A stretch of DNA of 64,000 bases from Stropharia rugosoannulata (GCA_028532985.1 JANCIK010000003.1:630001-694000); one strand, 5' to 3'. Shown: positions 1 through 11,425, counted from the first letter of the stretch. Notes: a model not told the origin generated them from the letters alone. Numbers and translations: made by a program.

Positions 1-775
1 CTTGCACTCCATTGAAGAGGAGCACCCACTCTCCTGGTTGGAAGTCGTTGGTAGTTAGGACTCCTTCTGTATCTTCTTTGATACGCTTGTTTTCAATTAA
101 CCATCGACGCATGACACCGGGAAGGCAGCCCGTACTCGCAGACGGAGTCAACCACGTAGATGAGCGGTAGAAAGCAACATTGAATATTGAAGTTTCCATT
201 ATTTCTCCATCTGGGTTATAAAGTAACACATCCCAATTATCCGTAGAGTGATTTTTAGCCGATTCTTGATTGCGCTCCTTTGCAAGGTCATAAACGCGCC
301 GAAATGTTGTTTTTGTTTGAGTAAATACTGATGGTTCAGTTTCCTCTGTGTCAAGGAAAATCTTGACAGCTGATATGAGCTCTGCATTTCCAATTGCGCT
401 TGCTGGAGGCAATTTTTGAAGTGACCAGGATGTTGGGTCGGAATGGAAGGGTTCAGGGAGAGGAGTAGCATTGGCTACTATTTGACCTTCAACTGATACT
501 GTTACTCGAATGCGGAAGGACAGGGCCGTGCTTCCACGCACACGTTGGTCCGCAATGGCGTCCATACATCGATTCTTGAGGTCGAGATACTTGATCATGG
601 ACCGAGCAAAAAACCAATTATGGCTGTCTGCAGCGTCCTGCAGGCGCGTGAGATGGAGAGGGAGCAGGAAAAACGGAGATGGGCCCTGCATGTCGTTGTT
701 CCATGGTAGTGTTTGTAGGAAGGGATCGTAGCGGGTGGTGGTGAGGAGCTGATATGGCTCGTCGATGGTGGCCAT
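1..775 (-). CDS. Aminodeoxychorismate lyase-like protein (class IV PLP aminotransferase fold), 3' end outside window
   Basis: One uninterrupted frame starts at the ATG at 775 and stays open to the left edge (258 codons seen), so the C-terminus is missing. The second half has the layout of fold-type IV PLP enzymes: a Lys/Arg/Tyr stretch (TKTTFRRVYDLA, about residues 150-162) that fits the K..T.R..Y..A lysine motif of Abz2-like lyases, then GEIMETSIFNVAF (about 189-201) and the TPSASTGCLPGVMRRWL segment that binds PLP phosphate and substrate in this family. Known members turn 4-amino-4-deoxychorismate into 4-aminobenzoate and pyruvate for folate synthesis. The long N-terminal part (about 145 residues) is as in yeast Abz2. 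A branched-chain or D-amino-acid transaminase of the same fold cannot be fully excluded. Confidence 0.75.
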   Translation of the reverse strand, partial: MATIDEPYQLLTTTRYDPFLQTLPWNNDMQGPSPFFLLPLHLTRLQDAADSHNWFFARSMIKYLDLKNRCMDAIADQRVRGSTALSFRIRVTVSVEGQIVANATPLPEPFHSDPTSWSLQKLPPASAIGNAELISAVKIFLDTEETEPSVFTQTKTTFRRVYDLAKERNQESAKNHSTDNWDVLLYNPDGEIMETSIFNVAFYRSSTWLTPSASTGCLPGVMRRWLIENKRIKEDTEGVLTTNDFQPGEWVLLFNGVQ

Positions 776-1385
776 GCGAGGGCAATCGGTTGGGCAGATG
801 ATGGTACAGAAGCAAGGAAACCGATAAGGGATTTATTACCTCAAATGGCCTGATTCGCGCTCGGTTAGATTATTATAGATTCCGCTCCGCCCTAGCTACC
901 TCATGCCAAGTCCGAGCAGTTGATCGTTGAAACGTTGATCGATGATCACTTAATTATCCACCTGCTGGATTTATGCCGATTTATGGCCTTTTATGGCACG
1001 TATGTATATATGACCGTCGAGTGAGTAGATTCGCCTCTAGCAGTCCGATATCATTGGCTTCTACAAGTATTATTGCTGCACTAGAGAAATAAATAATCAA
1101 AATAAGCGTCACTCTAGACTTTCCCACTACTACTTGTACCGAAATCAACTTTCTGACAACATCTTTGGTCCTTCGACAAGAAGCAGGGAGCCCGGCGTTA
1201 ATTGGCTAAATAGAAGAATGGAGAAAAACGCGAGTATAAATGGTGAATTTCTTCTCAGGTGCCCGACCAGAGGGCATAGTCAATCCCTGGCTTTATAGCC
1301 CTCACGAGCATTAGCAGCCCTCGTTCTCAATTCTACACGAGAGTTCAGGGTGCCTAAAACAGTCTAAGAAGGATTTGTTAGAATT
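776..1385. other. Intergenic, promoter side of the lyase-like gene
   Basis: AT-rich sequence with no convincing ORF. It holds the 5' flank of the lyase-like gene and the 3' flank of the interrupted DUF6534 gene. I see no RNA gene or repeat. Confidence 0.5.
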
Positions 1386-1896
1386 TTAAGTAACAGTCGC
1401 TGTTAATGTTCTCCTCACGTTGGTGTATACACGGCCAAGAGGGTATGCAAACATAGCAAAAAGATTGGTTTCTATCAACCATAGGAAAGAAAAGAGATTT
1501 GCCAAGGACAGTAGAGACACGAAAATGCCTGTTTGAATTGCGAAACGGATGAGACGATTGATGATACTATCTGTAGACAAGTGGCCAGTGCGAGAGCGGG
1601 CAAGAGTGACTATTAGAGTTACTACAATAGTTTAGCAGTCATTAATACAAGTGCAAACCTATGCAGAGCAGCTCACCTGTAACGAGAAGATCCGAAAGTG
1701 TTTGCAAAGCCAGCCAGAATATTATAAAGGTTGTTATTTTACCAAGAGAGCGTGGGCTGTAGATGAAGCGATTGAGTTTCACATCTTTCTAAACCCACAG
1801 CACTGATAACCTATCTTAACACGTACTCTTGAATGATGGCGCTACGTATGATTGCATAAAAGCAACAAAACATTGACGCACAACTTATCAATAATA
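1386..1896 (-). pseudogene. 3' half of DUF6534 membrane-protein gene, severed by the LINE
   Basis: Three exons read leftward: 1827-1896 (starting inside the target-site duplication), 1677-1756 and 1386-1621, with introns 1757-1826 (GTACGT...CTACAG) and 1622-1676 (GTGAGC...TTGTAG). The frame runs through both junctions. It encodes the last transmembrane helices and the conserved signature of fungal DUF6534 proteins: FWLALQTLSDLLVT, then LARSRTG, STDSIINRLIRFAIQTG and a C-terminal hydrophobic helix, ending at the TAA at 1386-1388. DUF6534 proteins are multi-helix membrane proteins of unknown function, expanded in Agaricomycetes. The upstream exons lie 9.6 kb away at 11523-12371, so the gene is interrupted in a coding exon and presumably dead. 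Confidence 0.85.
1882..1896. repeat. Left target-site duplication of the LINE (15 bp)
   Basis: AACTTATCAATAATA occurs here and again at 11523-11537, directly after the A-tract. The first one or two A of the right copy may belong to the poly-A tail, so the duplication is 13-15 bp, the size usual for target-primed reverse transcription. Confidence 0.92.
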
Positions 1897-2318
1897 GGAG
1901 CTCCTTGACCCCGAACCACCATGTTCACGGTTTTTTCCCACGCCCACCATAGCGCGGATCCAGGCAAGGTCGTAACGCCCCGCAGTGCCCCCGTACAGGA
2001 GAGACCTAAGGGAAACTTAGTGCCCCTCTGTACCCCTGCGCTCAGCTACGAAGCATTACCGGCAGCTCCCTGACATACAGTCTAAACGCGTACGACCTAT
2101 GATACTACTCATAGGTTGACCCGAGTCATCCCGAAATACCGCGACACTCAAGTATAAGTCCCCGTCTCACGTTAGACACCGTTGTACTTATAGTAGAACG
2201 ACATATAAAACACATGCTCAAAAAGCGCCCACCCCACTACCTAGTCTCCCTGCCGATGCCTATACAGTGCTGCCCTTAAACGACTTGCCACTGGGGTAAA
2301 CAACCTTTGTTCGAACAA

Positions 2319-3041
2319 CTAAGCCTGTGTGGTGCCCGTCAGCTGAGAAAATACATATCGATAGTATATACTTACCAACACTGCCTGCAACTGAATGTCG
2401 AACTTTGCCACTACATCGGTAATATGCTGCGCGGCCTGTTCCTCTGTCGATGCGTCGAGTGCCTCGGCACTACTGCGGACCCGATATAGCCGGCGAGTCG
2501 CCGCACGAAGCTCGGCTCTCCTCTCGGCACGCCGCCGAGCCTCGTCCGAGATATATCCCTTGATAGCCGGGAAGTAGGGCGTCGTTTCCGTAAGCCATGG
2601 CCCTAAAGCCCAGTAATACAACCTTCCAAGTAAGCCCAATTTCGCCCAGTCAAGTGGCAAGAGCAGTACCACCCTCCCTGCCTGAACCTCGCCTGGCCCA
2701 AAACACTGTGCATCCAACTCCACGGAATAATGCACCCAGTTACGCTCCCTAAGCACGATGCTGCCCAAACGACCAGCAAACCCCTCCTTATGACGAAATC
2801 CCTCCTGCCCCATTGCCTGCGACAGTAATGGGAAAGTGGCCGCCCTCTCCATGCCAACGGCACCAAAGAGTAGCACAACATGTGCACCTCCCCCCACACC
2901 CTCTAACATAGCCCCTTCGGACAAGTCCTCCGCCTTCAGAGTCACACCCACCCCAACATGGGTCCTATCCTTGACAGATACCACGCCGACTTGGATATAC
3001 CGTGCTCCATCCCTGCCGCTTCTCTCCTGATATCGTAGCAT
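2319..3041 (-). CDS. Antisense ORF in the LINE 5' region (ORF0-like), candidate 51-nt intron
   Basis: On the strand opposite ORF1/ORF2, an ATG at 3041 opens 240 codons ending at the TAG at 2319-2321. The frame stays open upstream to 3218 without another ATG. The product reads like a real protein: alternating hydrophobic segments, then an Arg/Ala-rich amphipathic stretch (RRRAERRAELRAATRRL) near the C-terminus. Near its end lies a textbook basidiomycete intron on the minus strand, 2375 to 2325: GTAAGT donor, CTGAC branch site, CACAG acceptor, 51 nt. Because 51 is a multiple of three, spliced (223 aa) and unspliced forms share the stop. I do not recognise the family. It could still be an accidental open frame opposite G-poor sequence. 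Confidence 0.5.
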   Translation of the reverse strand: MLRYQERSGRDGARYIQVGVVSVKDRTHVGVGVTLKAEDLSEGAMLEGVGGGAHVVLLFGAVGMERAATFPLLSQAMGQEGFRHKEGFAGRLGSIVLRERNWVHYSVELDAQCFGPGEVQAGRVVLLLPLDWAKLGLLGRLYYWALGPWLTETTPYFPAIKGYISDEARRRAERRAELRAATRRLYRVRSSAEALDASTEEQAAQHITDVVAKFDIQLQAVLVSIYYRYVFSQLTGTTQA

Positions 3042-3932
3042 ATCGAGTGGCCGCCTGGCAATTGCAAACGAGTGTTGTAATGTAGTATAATAGACGTGCT
3101 GTATACCCCTAGCGCAAATGAATGACGAATTTCCTGAGCTGCTAGAATGAGAATGAATGTGTATAAGAAATCCCCCACTATAACAATGCACCAGGCTTAA
3201 ATACTCCCTGCCACACACCCTAAACCTACCTGATTCGTGCCACGTTACTATATCCTACTGGCCAAATACAAGACCCACACTAAGCCCATAAGACCAACCC
3301 AAACACCCCCTGCCCCTGCGCCCAGACTCATAGGAAATCTACCACCCTAAACTGCAATACACCCCTGCCCGCCCCAATCGCTATATAATATACTGACCTT
3401 ACAAGCTACACGCCATAAAAGGAAAGGCCCCTAAACGCGCCCTTGCATCACGAGACCCACGAGACCCCGTCACACATCACAACGTGGGAAACTGACGTAC
3501 GGCCTGAAACCGTTAAACATACCACGAACAATGTAACCTCAAACACAAGCGAATGCGTCCAGAACAGCCTAACCCCCCTCGTTTTCGCCCTACCATCTTG
3601 CCTGGACTCGGGCGTGGCCCATGGCGCCCTCAAAGGAACACACTAGCCCCCGAGGCACAACGACCTCCGAACTGTACTTAAACGGCGCATACCCCCACAT
3701 CTAACAACCATACCCCAAACATCCCTCACAATATAACATGGCACACAAACAGGCTACCAAGCAGAACACTGTCGCAAACCGAAGCCGCCTCCCCGTCGGG
3801 ACCCCGCTAGGCCCCCAAACCGGCCAAGGTACGTGCATGAGCCACTCGCATCATCACAAAACTGAAATACACCCCCATTAAACAACAGGCAGCGACGGCA
3901 TAGCAAATAAGAGCCAGGTTGACGACGACCGT

Positions 3933-5630
3933 ATGGACACGGGACATGAAGACCGACTCCCCCCACCCACGCCCATCGTCCTGCAGACCGATGTCCCGTC
4001 CCCAGGACAGAAGAGACCCCGGGAATGGGACGCCCCCTCCACCCCCCAACCCTCCAAACGGGCTACACCAACGCCCGACCCAACCGAAAGTTCAGAGGCT
4101 AATGCCTGGGACTCAGGCGACTCCGACCTCTCCTACATCAGCCAGAGCGCCCTAGTCACCGCCAGGAACTCCGACAATGACAACGAGACTGACGACGGGC
4201 TCGCACCGCAGGCGGCCGCGAACGCCCACCCGGCGCGGGTGGGCCACAAGTTCCCAAACTCAGAAGAGGACTACCAGGAACTTGGCGTACCCAACCCCAA
4301 CTGCCCTGCCATCCTAAACTACCCCCTAGCGGTACACGAAACCCACCGCAAGCATCTGCTTGCCCAGGAACGAAAGAAGAACCTGGCCGCCCTGGCAAAA
4401 TCCCCAGCTGCCCCCTTTGCCACAGGCGCCCACGCCAGAACGACGATAACCGATCCGCCCCAGAAGCCACATTACGATGCCCAACGCCTCCCAGAAGCCG
4501 CGCCCCCACAAGGGAGACAAACACAAGCCCCTCCGCGCCCCCCCACGCCCACAGATGCTGAACTTCTCGACCAGTGGGCTGACGCCGACCCAAGCAACTA
4601 CGCCCCCCCTGCGGACATGAACCTCGTCCCCCGCCCAGACGAGGGCTTCCCGCGTATCCATGGCATATCCTCCTTCGACCTATACGCGCACCTTGATGAC
4701 GAAACCCGCACCTTCTGGCGTGAATACCCCGACCCCTTCTGCTTCGCCTACATTGCCAATGATAGCAACCGACTCGACAAATCCATCCAGACTAACAAAA
4801 TCAGGGACCTAATCCGGACAGCTCTACTCCCCGCAAACCCAGACATAGAACCCATTGTCAGCCATGCGACGCCGCAATTTGCGCGAAACTTCGAACGCCG
4901 CCCGATCATCCCATACTTTGTCTCCGGTATATCTGAATTCGAAGTGGCCATCCTCACCCACCGTACCTGCTGGTCCACCAAAGATGTCACAATCTTCTTT
5001 ATCCCCAATGGGGAATTCTTCTCGGAATACGCCATGACGCTCGGCGACCTGTCCCTCACCCCTACAGCATCAAACGACGCCCTTGTAAGACGCTCGGTAA
5101 CTGCGGCCCTCAGTGCCCCGAACCCAGCCATCGCCAGGCTCATACAAACCTCCCGTGATAAACATGACGACGACGAGCCAGTCGACTACATCCAACAATC
5201 CATGGCCCAGTCTGTACACGTCCAGAACATCACCATTACAGTCGACGGGCACAACATCACCCTTTTCAACGTATACATCCCCTTCCCGAGCTCCGACCCA
5301 GTCGCCTGCGAAGACTTGAAGATGCTTATAAGGAAGCTGAAGATACGATGCGGCAGCGCTGGACATGCCAAGCATAAAACGATCTTCCACTGTGCCACCT
5401 GCCGTGCCATAGATCACCCGACCGGCCTCTGCGCGTACCCGAAGCTGCCAGGCTGGCACTCCACCGACGTACGAACAACTCGCACCTCTGACCGCAACCG
5501 AGCCATGCAGAACAACTCCGCCTTGAGCCGTCAGTTCGCCGAACATGGAACTGCCCAGAATGGTCGCCAAGGAGGACGCCCAAGTAGAGGACATGCAGGC
5601 TCCAGCCGAGGCCGCCGCCCTTTCGCCTAA
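3933..5630 (+). CDS. LINE ORF1, gag-like RNA-binding protein with CCHC zinc knuckle
   Basis: A single frame of 565 residues. The N-terminal 220 residues are Pro/Asp-rich and probably disordered. The middle part (about 225-460) is compact and mixed in composition, consistent with the nucleic-acid-binding core of fungal LINE ORF1 proteins, but I cannot assign a fold. A CCHC knuckle (C487, C490, H495, C500; spacing 2-4-4) follows, then a Gly/Arg-rich tail. Such proteins coat the element RNA and form the retrotransposition particle. The ATG at 3933 is the first of the frame with coding-like sequence after it. The frame is intact. Confidence 0.88.
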   Translation: MDTGHEDRLPPPTPIVLQTDVPSPGQKRPREWDAPSTPQPSKRATPTPDPTESSEANAWDSGDSDLSYISQSALVTARNSDNDNETDDGLAPQAAANAHPARVGHKFPNSEEDYQELGVPNPNCPAILNYPLAVHETHRKHLLAQERKKNLAALAKSPAAPFATGAHARTTITDPPQKPHYDAQRLPEAAPPQGRQTQAPPRPPTPTDAELLDQWADADPSNYAPPADMNLVPRPDEGFPRIHGISSFDLYAHLDDETRTFWREYPDPFCFAYIANDSNRLDKSIQTNKIRDLIRTALLPANPDIEPIVSHATPQFARNFERRPIIPYFVSGISEFEVAILTHRTCWSTKDVTIFFIPNGEFFSEYAMTLGDLSLTPTASNDALVRRSVTAALSAPNPAIARLIQTSRDKHDDDEPVDYIQQSMAQSVHVQNITITVDGHNITLFNVYIPFPSSDPVACEDLKMLIRKLKIRCGSAGHAKHKTIFHCATCRAIDHPTGLCAYPKLPGWHSTDVRTTRTSDRNRAMQNNSALSRQFAEHGTAQNGRQGGRPSRGHAGSSRGRRPFA

Positions 5631-6223
5631 AGTAAATACTACACCCAGGATATTGTATAAACCCCTAATTACCTACACCCATATGTAAATACCCATATGA
5701 ATATATGCTTATGATCCCCTTACCACTCATTAAACAACTAAAGATGGCAACTGCCCCTCAACACGAACACAAGCTCCCTGACTTAACTTACTGACTGGTT
5801 ACAGGACAGGACGTCAGTGAGCTCACGGATTGCCTTGGAGCACCCCGCTAACGACAGATAGTATCGTGCTGACCAGAGCTGCCCCAACACACTAGGCAAG
5901 CTCACTGGCCACAAATACTACGCCCAGTAGGAGCCGAGGTTACGGCCCCATCCCTAGACCCCGATAAGGCCTGGGGACTGTTACAAATTATCCCTACACA
6001 GCATACACCCAAAAACACCCCCTCGCTGCCCTCGGGCCCAAAAGAGCGACTCCATGACTTAACTGGTCCACACGGTAATTACATTCCGGGACCCAGAGAG
6101 GATGGCACCTCGGCTATTGGGCGCCTCTTCGATGACGGACCTCGGAATTCGGTAAATAGCACCCGCCCCGAGACGGAGAGGCAGCCTAGTGCCCCACACG
6201 ACAGCCCCTCCCCACCTCGCCGC

Positions 6224-9200
6224 ATGACCCCACTTGAATCCACACCAAGGATTCCTCAACCCCCCACCCCACCACATCATAGACATACTAGTCCGCGCCC
6301 CGCGCAACCCCAAGGCCCACATCCTGCCGTGCCACTAACCCACGCTACGCTGCCACAATCGGGTACACCACCCCCCAATAATAACCATCGCAGAGCCGCC
6401 AAAATACAGAAAACAAGCAGAGGCACCACACGCATAGCCTCACTAAACATGCGAGGCGGTGCATCCGCACTCACAAAACAGAAATGGCAACAAATCAACC
6501 AACTCATGCGAGATCGCCACATCGCGATCCTTGCACTACAGGAGACACACATGGACGATACACTAGCAGCTGACCTCAACACGCAATTCGCAAACCAATT
6601 GTATATCTTACACTCCGCCGACCCCACACATCCAACCAGCCGCGCGGGGACTGCTGTAGTTATTAATAAACGTAAAATAAAATCACAACACCTTAGCCTC
6701 TGCAACATAGTACCAGGTAGAGCTCAGTTAGTTGCTGTACAAGTCCCGGGAGACTCAATACTTAACATACTAAACATATATGGACCAAACAACCCTACGG
6801 AAAGTGCAGAGTTTTGGGCACTTCTGGAGCAAAAATGGGCAGAAGAAAACCTACCTCTACCAGACCTCATGCTAGGAGATTTCAACATGGTTGAAATGCC
6901 CATAGATAGATCCCCTGTAAGGAACGACCCAGTAAACACCCGAGATGCGCTTACAAGCCTAAAAGCTTTCCTACATATGTCCGATGGATGGCGACGTGCC
7001 CACCCAACAACAACTAGGTTCACATTTACCCAACCACCAGGCCCCCTCCAGTCACGGTCTAGGATAGACAGAATATATGCCTCGCATACACTCCTACCAA
7101 ACACAGAGAACTGGGACATCGACTTCCCCCCCTTCAACACTGACCACCGCATGGTCAGTGTGACCTTCTCCCCGCCTGACATGCCATACATTGGTAAAGG
7201 CAGGTGGTCGATACCAACATACCTGCTAAAAAATAGAAAAATCCTGAAATTCATTCACGACCAAGGCCTGGCGCTACAGTCCGTACTGGAAGACCTACGC
7301 ACCTCGCCCAACCTCAGATCCGATACACATAATGTGCAAATACTCTTCGCGAGATTTAAAACTATAGTAACAACACATATCCGACAATACAGTAAAGAAT
7401 ACACACCCATGCTTGATAAACGTATACAGGACTCAAAAGAAGACCTGTACAAACTAGAAAACACACAGAATCCACCAGACAACACATGTGCCACACTTGC
7501 CCTCCTAGAAGAACGCATCAAATATCTCGAAGAACTCCGCCACACGCACCAACGTGACAACCTGGCAGCAAAGGCAGCCATCTCTGCCGAATCAATGACT
7601 AAATTCTGGATAAACGTCAACAAGGCCAAGGCACCACGGGATACCATCCCAAAACTAAAAGCCCTTGAGGATGATGAAAATGGCGAACCAATATTCCTCA
7701 CGCGCTCTGACCAAATGGCTGAAGAAGCGAGAAAATACCACGAAATCCTACAAACCCTAGACCCCCCAACAGCAAATGCGCACCAACTGGACAATGTCCT
7801 ATCCCACCTCCACACTAGGTTAACTACCCAGGAAAAAGGGAAACTAGCGACCTACATCACGGAGGATGAAGTGGCCAATGCAATTGGCATACTACCTGAT
7901 GGGAAAGCCCCCGGAATTGATGGCATCCCACACGAACTCTGGAAGCACCTACTGAACCGCCATAAAATAAATGCCAAATACAATATCGACTCCTTCAACA
8001 TAGCAAAATGCCTAGCAGACGTCTATAATGACATAGAAAGACACGGGGTCTCCCCCACAACTGGCTTCTCAAAAGGATGGATGTGCCCAATATTTAAAAA
8101 GGGGATAAAACCCTTATCAGCAACTACCGACCTATTACAGTCCTCAACACAGACTACAAACTCATGACGCGGTACTAACAACAAGGCTCTCTCAAGTCAT
8201 TGACCCCCTAATCAACCCTGATCAGGCTGGCTTTATCAAAGGACGTAAGATCGAAGACCAAACAGACCTAATTAGACTCACCCTAGACGCCTGCGAACTC
8301 GAGGAAATAAATGGTGTAATAGTCTGCCTCGATCAGGAGAAGGCCTACGACAAAATAAGCCATGAATTTATTTGGAGAACCCTACTGACCATGAATTTCC
8401 CCCTACACTTTATTAATACAATCAAGTCCCTGTACACAGATGCAGAAACAGTAATCATAATAAATGGTGAAATAAGCAAACCATACACTGTGAACAGAGG
8501 CGCAAGGCAAGGTGACCCCCTCTCATGTCTAATCTTCGACCTAGCAATTGAATCCCTGGCCCAGATGCTACGCCTTTCCCCCCTTCAAGGCATGAAGCTT
8601 AAAGGCGATGTGAAACGCCTTATCGCCACTCTTTTTGCTGATGACACATCGGTATACTTATCCTGCAGCGACAAATTCAGTGTACTGCAAAACGTCTTGA
8701 CCGACTGGTGCAAAGCCACAGGCGCAAAATTCAACATCACAAAAACAATGATTGTCCCTGCAGGGACCCCAGAATACCGTGCACAGCTACTAGCAACAAG
8801 GCTGCTATCCCCTGACTCAGATGAGCCCATACCACAAGACATACATATCATCCCAGATGGGACACCCGCCAGAGTACTAGGAGCATACATAGGCAACAAC
8901 ATTGACCTGCATCAGATATGGCTGCCAAAACTAGAGAAAATTGATAAGTCCCTGGCCCAATGGGCGAAATCTCACCCTACCCATGAAGGGAAACGCCTTA
9001 TAATCAACATGGTAGTGGGTGGCCAAACCCAATACCTAGCGAGAGTCCAAGGTATGAACAAAGACATAGAGAGAACCCTACAAAACAAGATATCAGCGTT
9101 TATGTGGGAGGGCAAACAACCTGCAGTTAATAAAGACACAATGCAACTGTCACCCCTTGAAGGGGGCAAGAGCGTCCTAAACATCGAAATGCGGAACGAC

Positions 9201-11315
9201 GCAATACAGCTTTGTAAACTGCGCGCATACACCACAAACTCAGACTCACGCCCCCACTGGGCCTACATAGCTGATCACCTGATTGCTATGAACATCCCCA
9301 CCCCACAAAGTGTAGACACCTCCTCAGGTGCAGCAATCAACATGTATACCCAGACCTGGACAACTAACCTGTCAAGACACTCCACCCTACCGCACTCCAT
9401 TAAAAATATGCTCAAGGTTGCGAAAAAATACAACGTAACTTTAGAAGTTACCACCCCACACCCAGATCTCCGCAGAGCCCTCCCCCTTTGGCACCATATT
9501 GCCCTATCAGGAAGACACGATATACGGAACAACGGACCCAAGCAAACCTGCCTGCGGACAATCCACAAAGTTCTCACCGTAGGCGATGCCGCAAATCTAG
9601 TACAAGGGTACAACATTGTGCATAACCGACCATGCAGTAATCGTGTAAATTGTGCATGCGCACTCTGTTGCCATGACCGCTCCAAAGGCTGCCCACATCC
9701 AAGTAAATGTCGTGAAATGGCAAACAAAATACTAACAGCACTTCCCCCAAAATGGGACCCCTCACATGTTCTCCAGTCCGATGGACTTGACCTCTCAGAT
9801 CACCTGCGAGCGCAGAACATGGTCCTTCTCCAAAACAATGCAACACTTCTATTTGACCCCACTACCATATCCTCCACATCCCCAAATAAAGAGCTTAGAG
9901 TCTTCTGTGGAAGAGTACCCCCCCATACACAACTTACCCCCTCTCGCCCCCCACCTGCCCTGCCGAGGGAATCCATCCCGCTATGCACAGTCTTCATTAT
10001 GACACGCACACTCCACCCAGACTCGGAAAACTGCTTCTCCCTAGCGACAATGTACTACGGCCAGAGGAATGAAAATAACTGCACCCTAGCATGCCTACAA
10101 AAGACCAATAACCGCCCATGGCCCTCCATTGCAGTAGCACTTGGTGCCATAGCATATGTCCTGTCCAACATAGATAACAATACCATACTAGAAATAAAGA
10201 TAAATAACTCCCAATGTATTACTGCCCTCACCACAAAACTCCAGGACCTGGAAAATAACGGCTGGCACATCGGCAATGCCCCTGCCACAGTCCTCAAGAA
10301 CACTGTTGCACTGCTGAGACAACATAGCTCACGAATACGCCTCTGTCTCCTGTCCAAGAAGACCACCGCTAGAGGAATACTTGCCCGGATGTCAGCCTTA
10401 ACCACATCTGCAGTGCATACCAGGCCCATGAACACTCTTCCATCACCCAGACCTCTACCTCATGATAGCATTACACCCACAACCTCCGGGATGTGCCTGC
10501 ACTCAATCACACAAGCCCGTGCATATCACACTATACTTACCCTAAATAAACCGCTAACACGTGAAGCCACACGCGTCATTATAGAGAGGACACAATCCGC
10601 CACTGAGGAACTCTTAAAATATACACCCGCCACACCAGCTATATGGAGGTCGTCCCGAAATAAGACCAATATACCGCTCCGACTACGAGGCTTCCTATGG
10701 CGCCTGCTACATAACTCCTACAAATTAGGGAACTACTGGATCAGAGTCCCAAACAGAGAGCACTGGGCTGTATGCTCCAGATGCGACAATGCAACAGAAG
10801 ACATAGATCACATCCTCTTCGCATGCAACGTGTCAGGCCAAAGAACTGTCTGGAGGGATGTCGAACGTCTATGGTCCCATACAAACTTACCCTGGACACA
10901 ACCCTCCCTTGGACTTGTACTGGGCAGTGGTCTTACCAAATTTAAGCAACCAGGCATCAAACGCCCTGCACCTGGCATAAATAGACTATACAATATACTG
11001 CTGACAGAAGCCGCTCACTTTATCTGGAAGATACGTTGTGAGTGGCGCATACAAAACGATGCACAAGAAGACAAAATACTCCCTGAAGCGGCAGTCATGA
11101 ATAAATGGTCTGCTCAACTCCAACGACGACTCCTACTAGATAGACTACACACGGACCACTCCCGCTATGGCAGCAAAGCCATCCGCAGTAACCTTGTATA
11201 CAATACTTGGGAGAAAATACTGACAAACATAGAAGACATTTCTGATGACTGGGTCATCAATACCGGGGTTATAGTGGGTATTAAAGGGCACCGTCCTCCG
11301 GGACGGAACCGCTAG
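6224..11315 (+). pseudogene. LINE ORF2 polyprotein (endonuclease + reverse transcriptase), broken by two 1-nt frameshifts
   Basis: Frame one (6224-8167) holds an apurinic-type endonuclease with its key residues: LNMRGG (N near residue 74), LALQETH (E near 107), GDFNM (about 218) and TDHRM (about 306). It ends in the early reverse-transcriptase fingers (GKAPGIDG, about 560). Homology continues in a second frame from about 8103 (NYRPITVLN) and a third from about 8171, which leads into the frame ending at 11315. Both shifts equal loss of one base. The third frame has motif A (CLDQEKAYD), motif B (GARQGDPLS), motif C (LFADD, 8630s), a Cys-rich segment near 9640-9715, an RNase H-like remnant (about 9980-10410) and a C-x2-C-x8-H-x4-C motif at about 10776-10829. 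Apart from the two shifts nothing is broken. Confidence 0.9.
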
Positions 11316-11425
11316 TCCAAGACTAGCCGCCCTTTGGAGTCCCACACTACTAGCTAAGGCTGTGTGTGCGTAAAAGCATTCCTCGGGGTGGATATGATTT
11401 ACACGTAGGGGCACCCTGCCCTTAC
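11291..11425 (+). other. Three hairpins at the LINE 3' end
   Basis: Hairpin 1 (11291-11306) is CCGTCC-TCCG-GGACGG, a 6-bp stem with a UNCG-class loop, overlapping the ORF2 C-terminal codons. Hairpin 2 (11311-11327) is GCTAGTC-CAA-GACTAGC, a 7-bp stem around the stop codon. Hairpin 3 (11405-11425) is a 9-bp stem, GTAGGGGCA against TGCCCTTAC, with one G-U pair. Stem-loops in LINE 3' ends are known in some families to be bound by the element's reverse transcriptase; that role here is inference. Confidence 0.6.

Noticed and set aside
4156..4661. Minus-strand ORFs of 111-145 codons opposite LINE ORF1
   Set aside because: They mirror the C-rich ORF1 strand (Gly/Arg/Trp-rich product) and overlap the well-supported sense gene. 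They lack splice signals or protein-like order, unlike the 2319-3041 frame.
8101..8171. Programmed ribosomal frameshifting in LINE ORF2
   Set aside because: The two shifts lie 70 nt apart with no slippery heptamer plus pseudoknot pattern evident. Base loss or assembly error explains both more simply.
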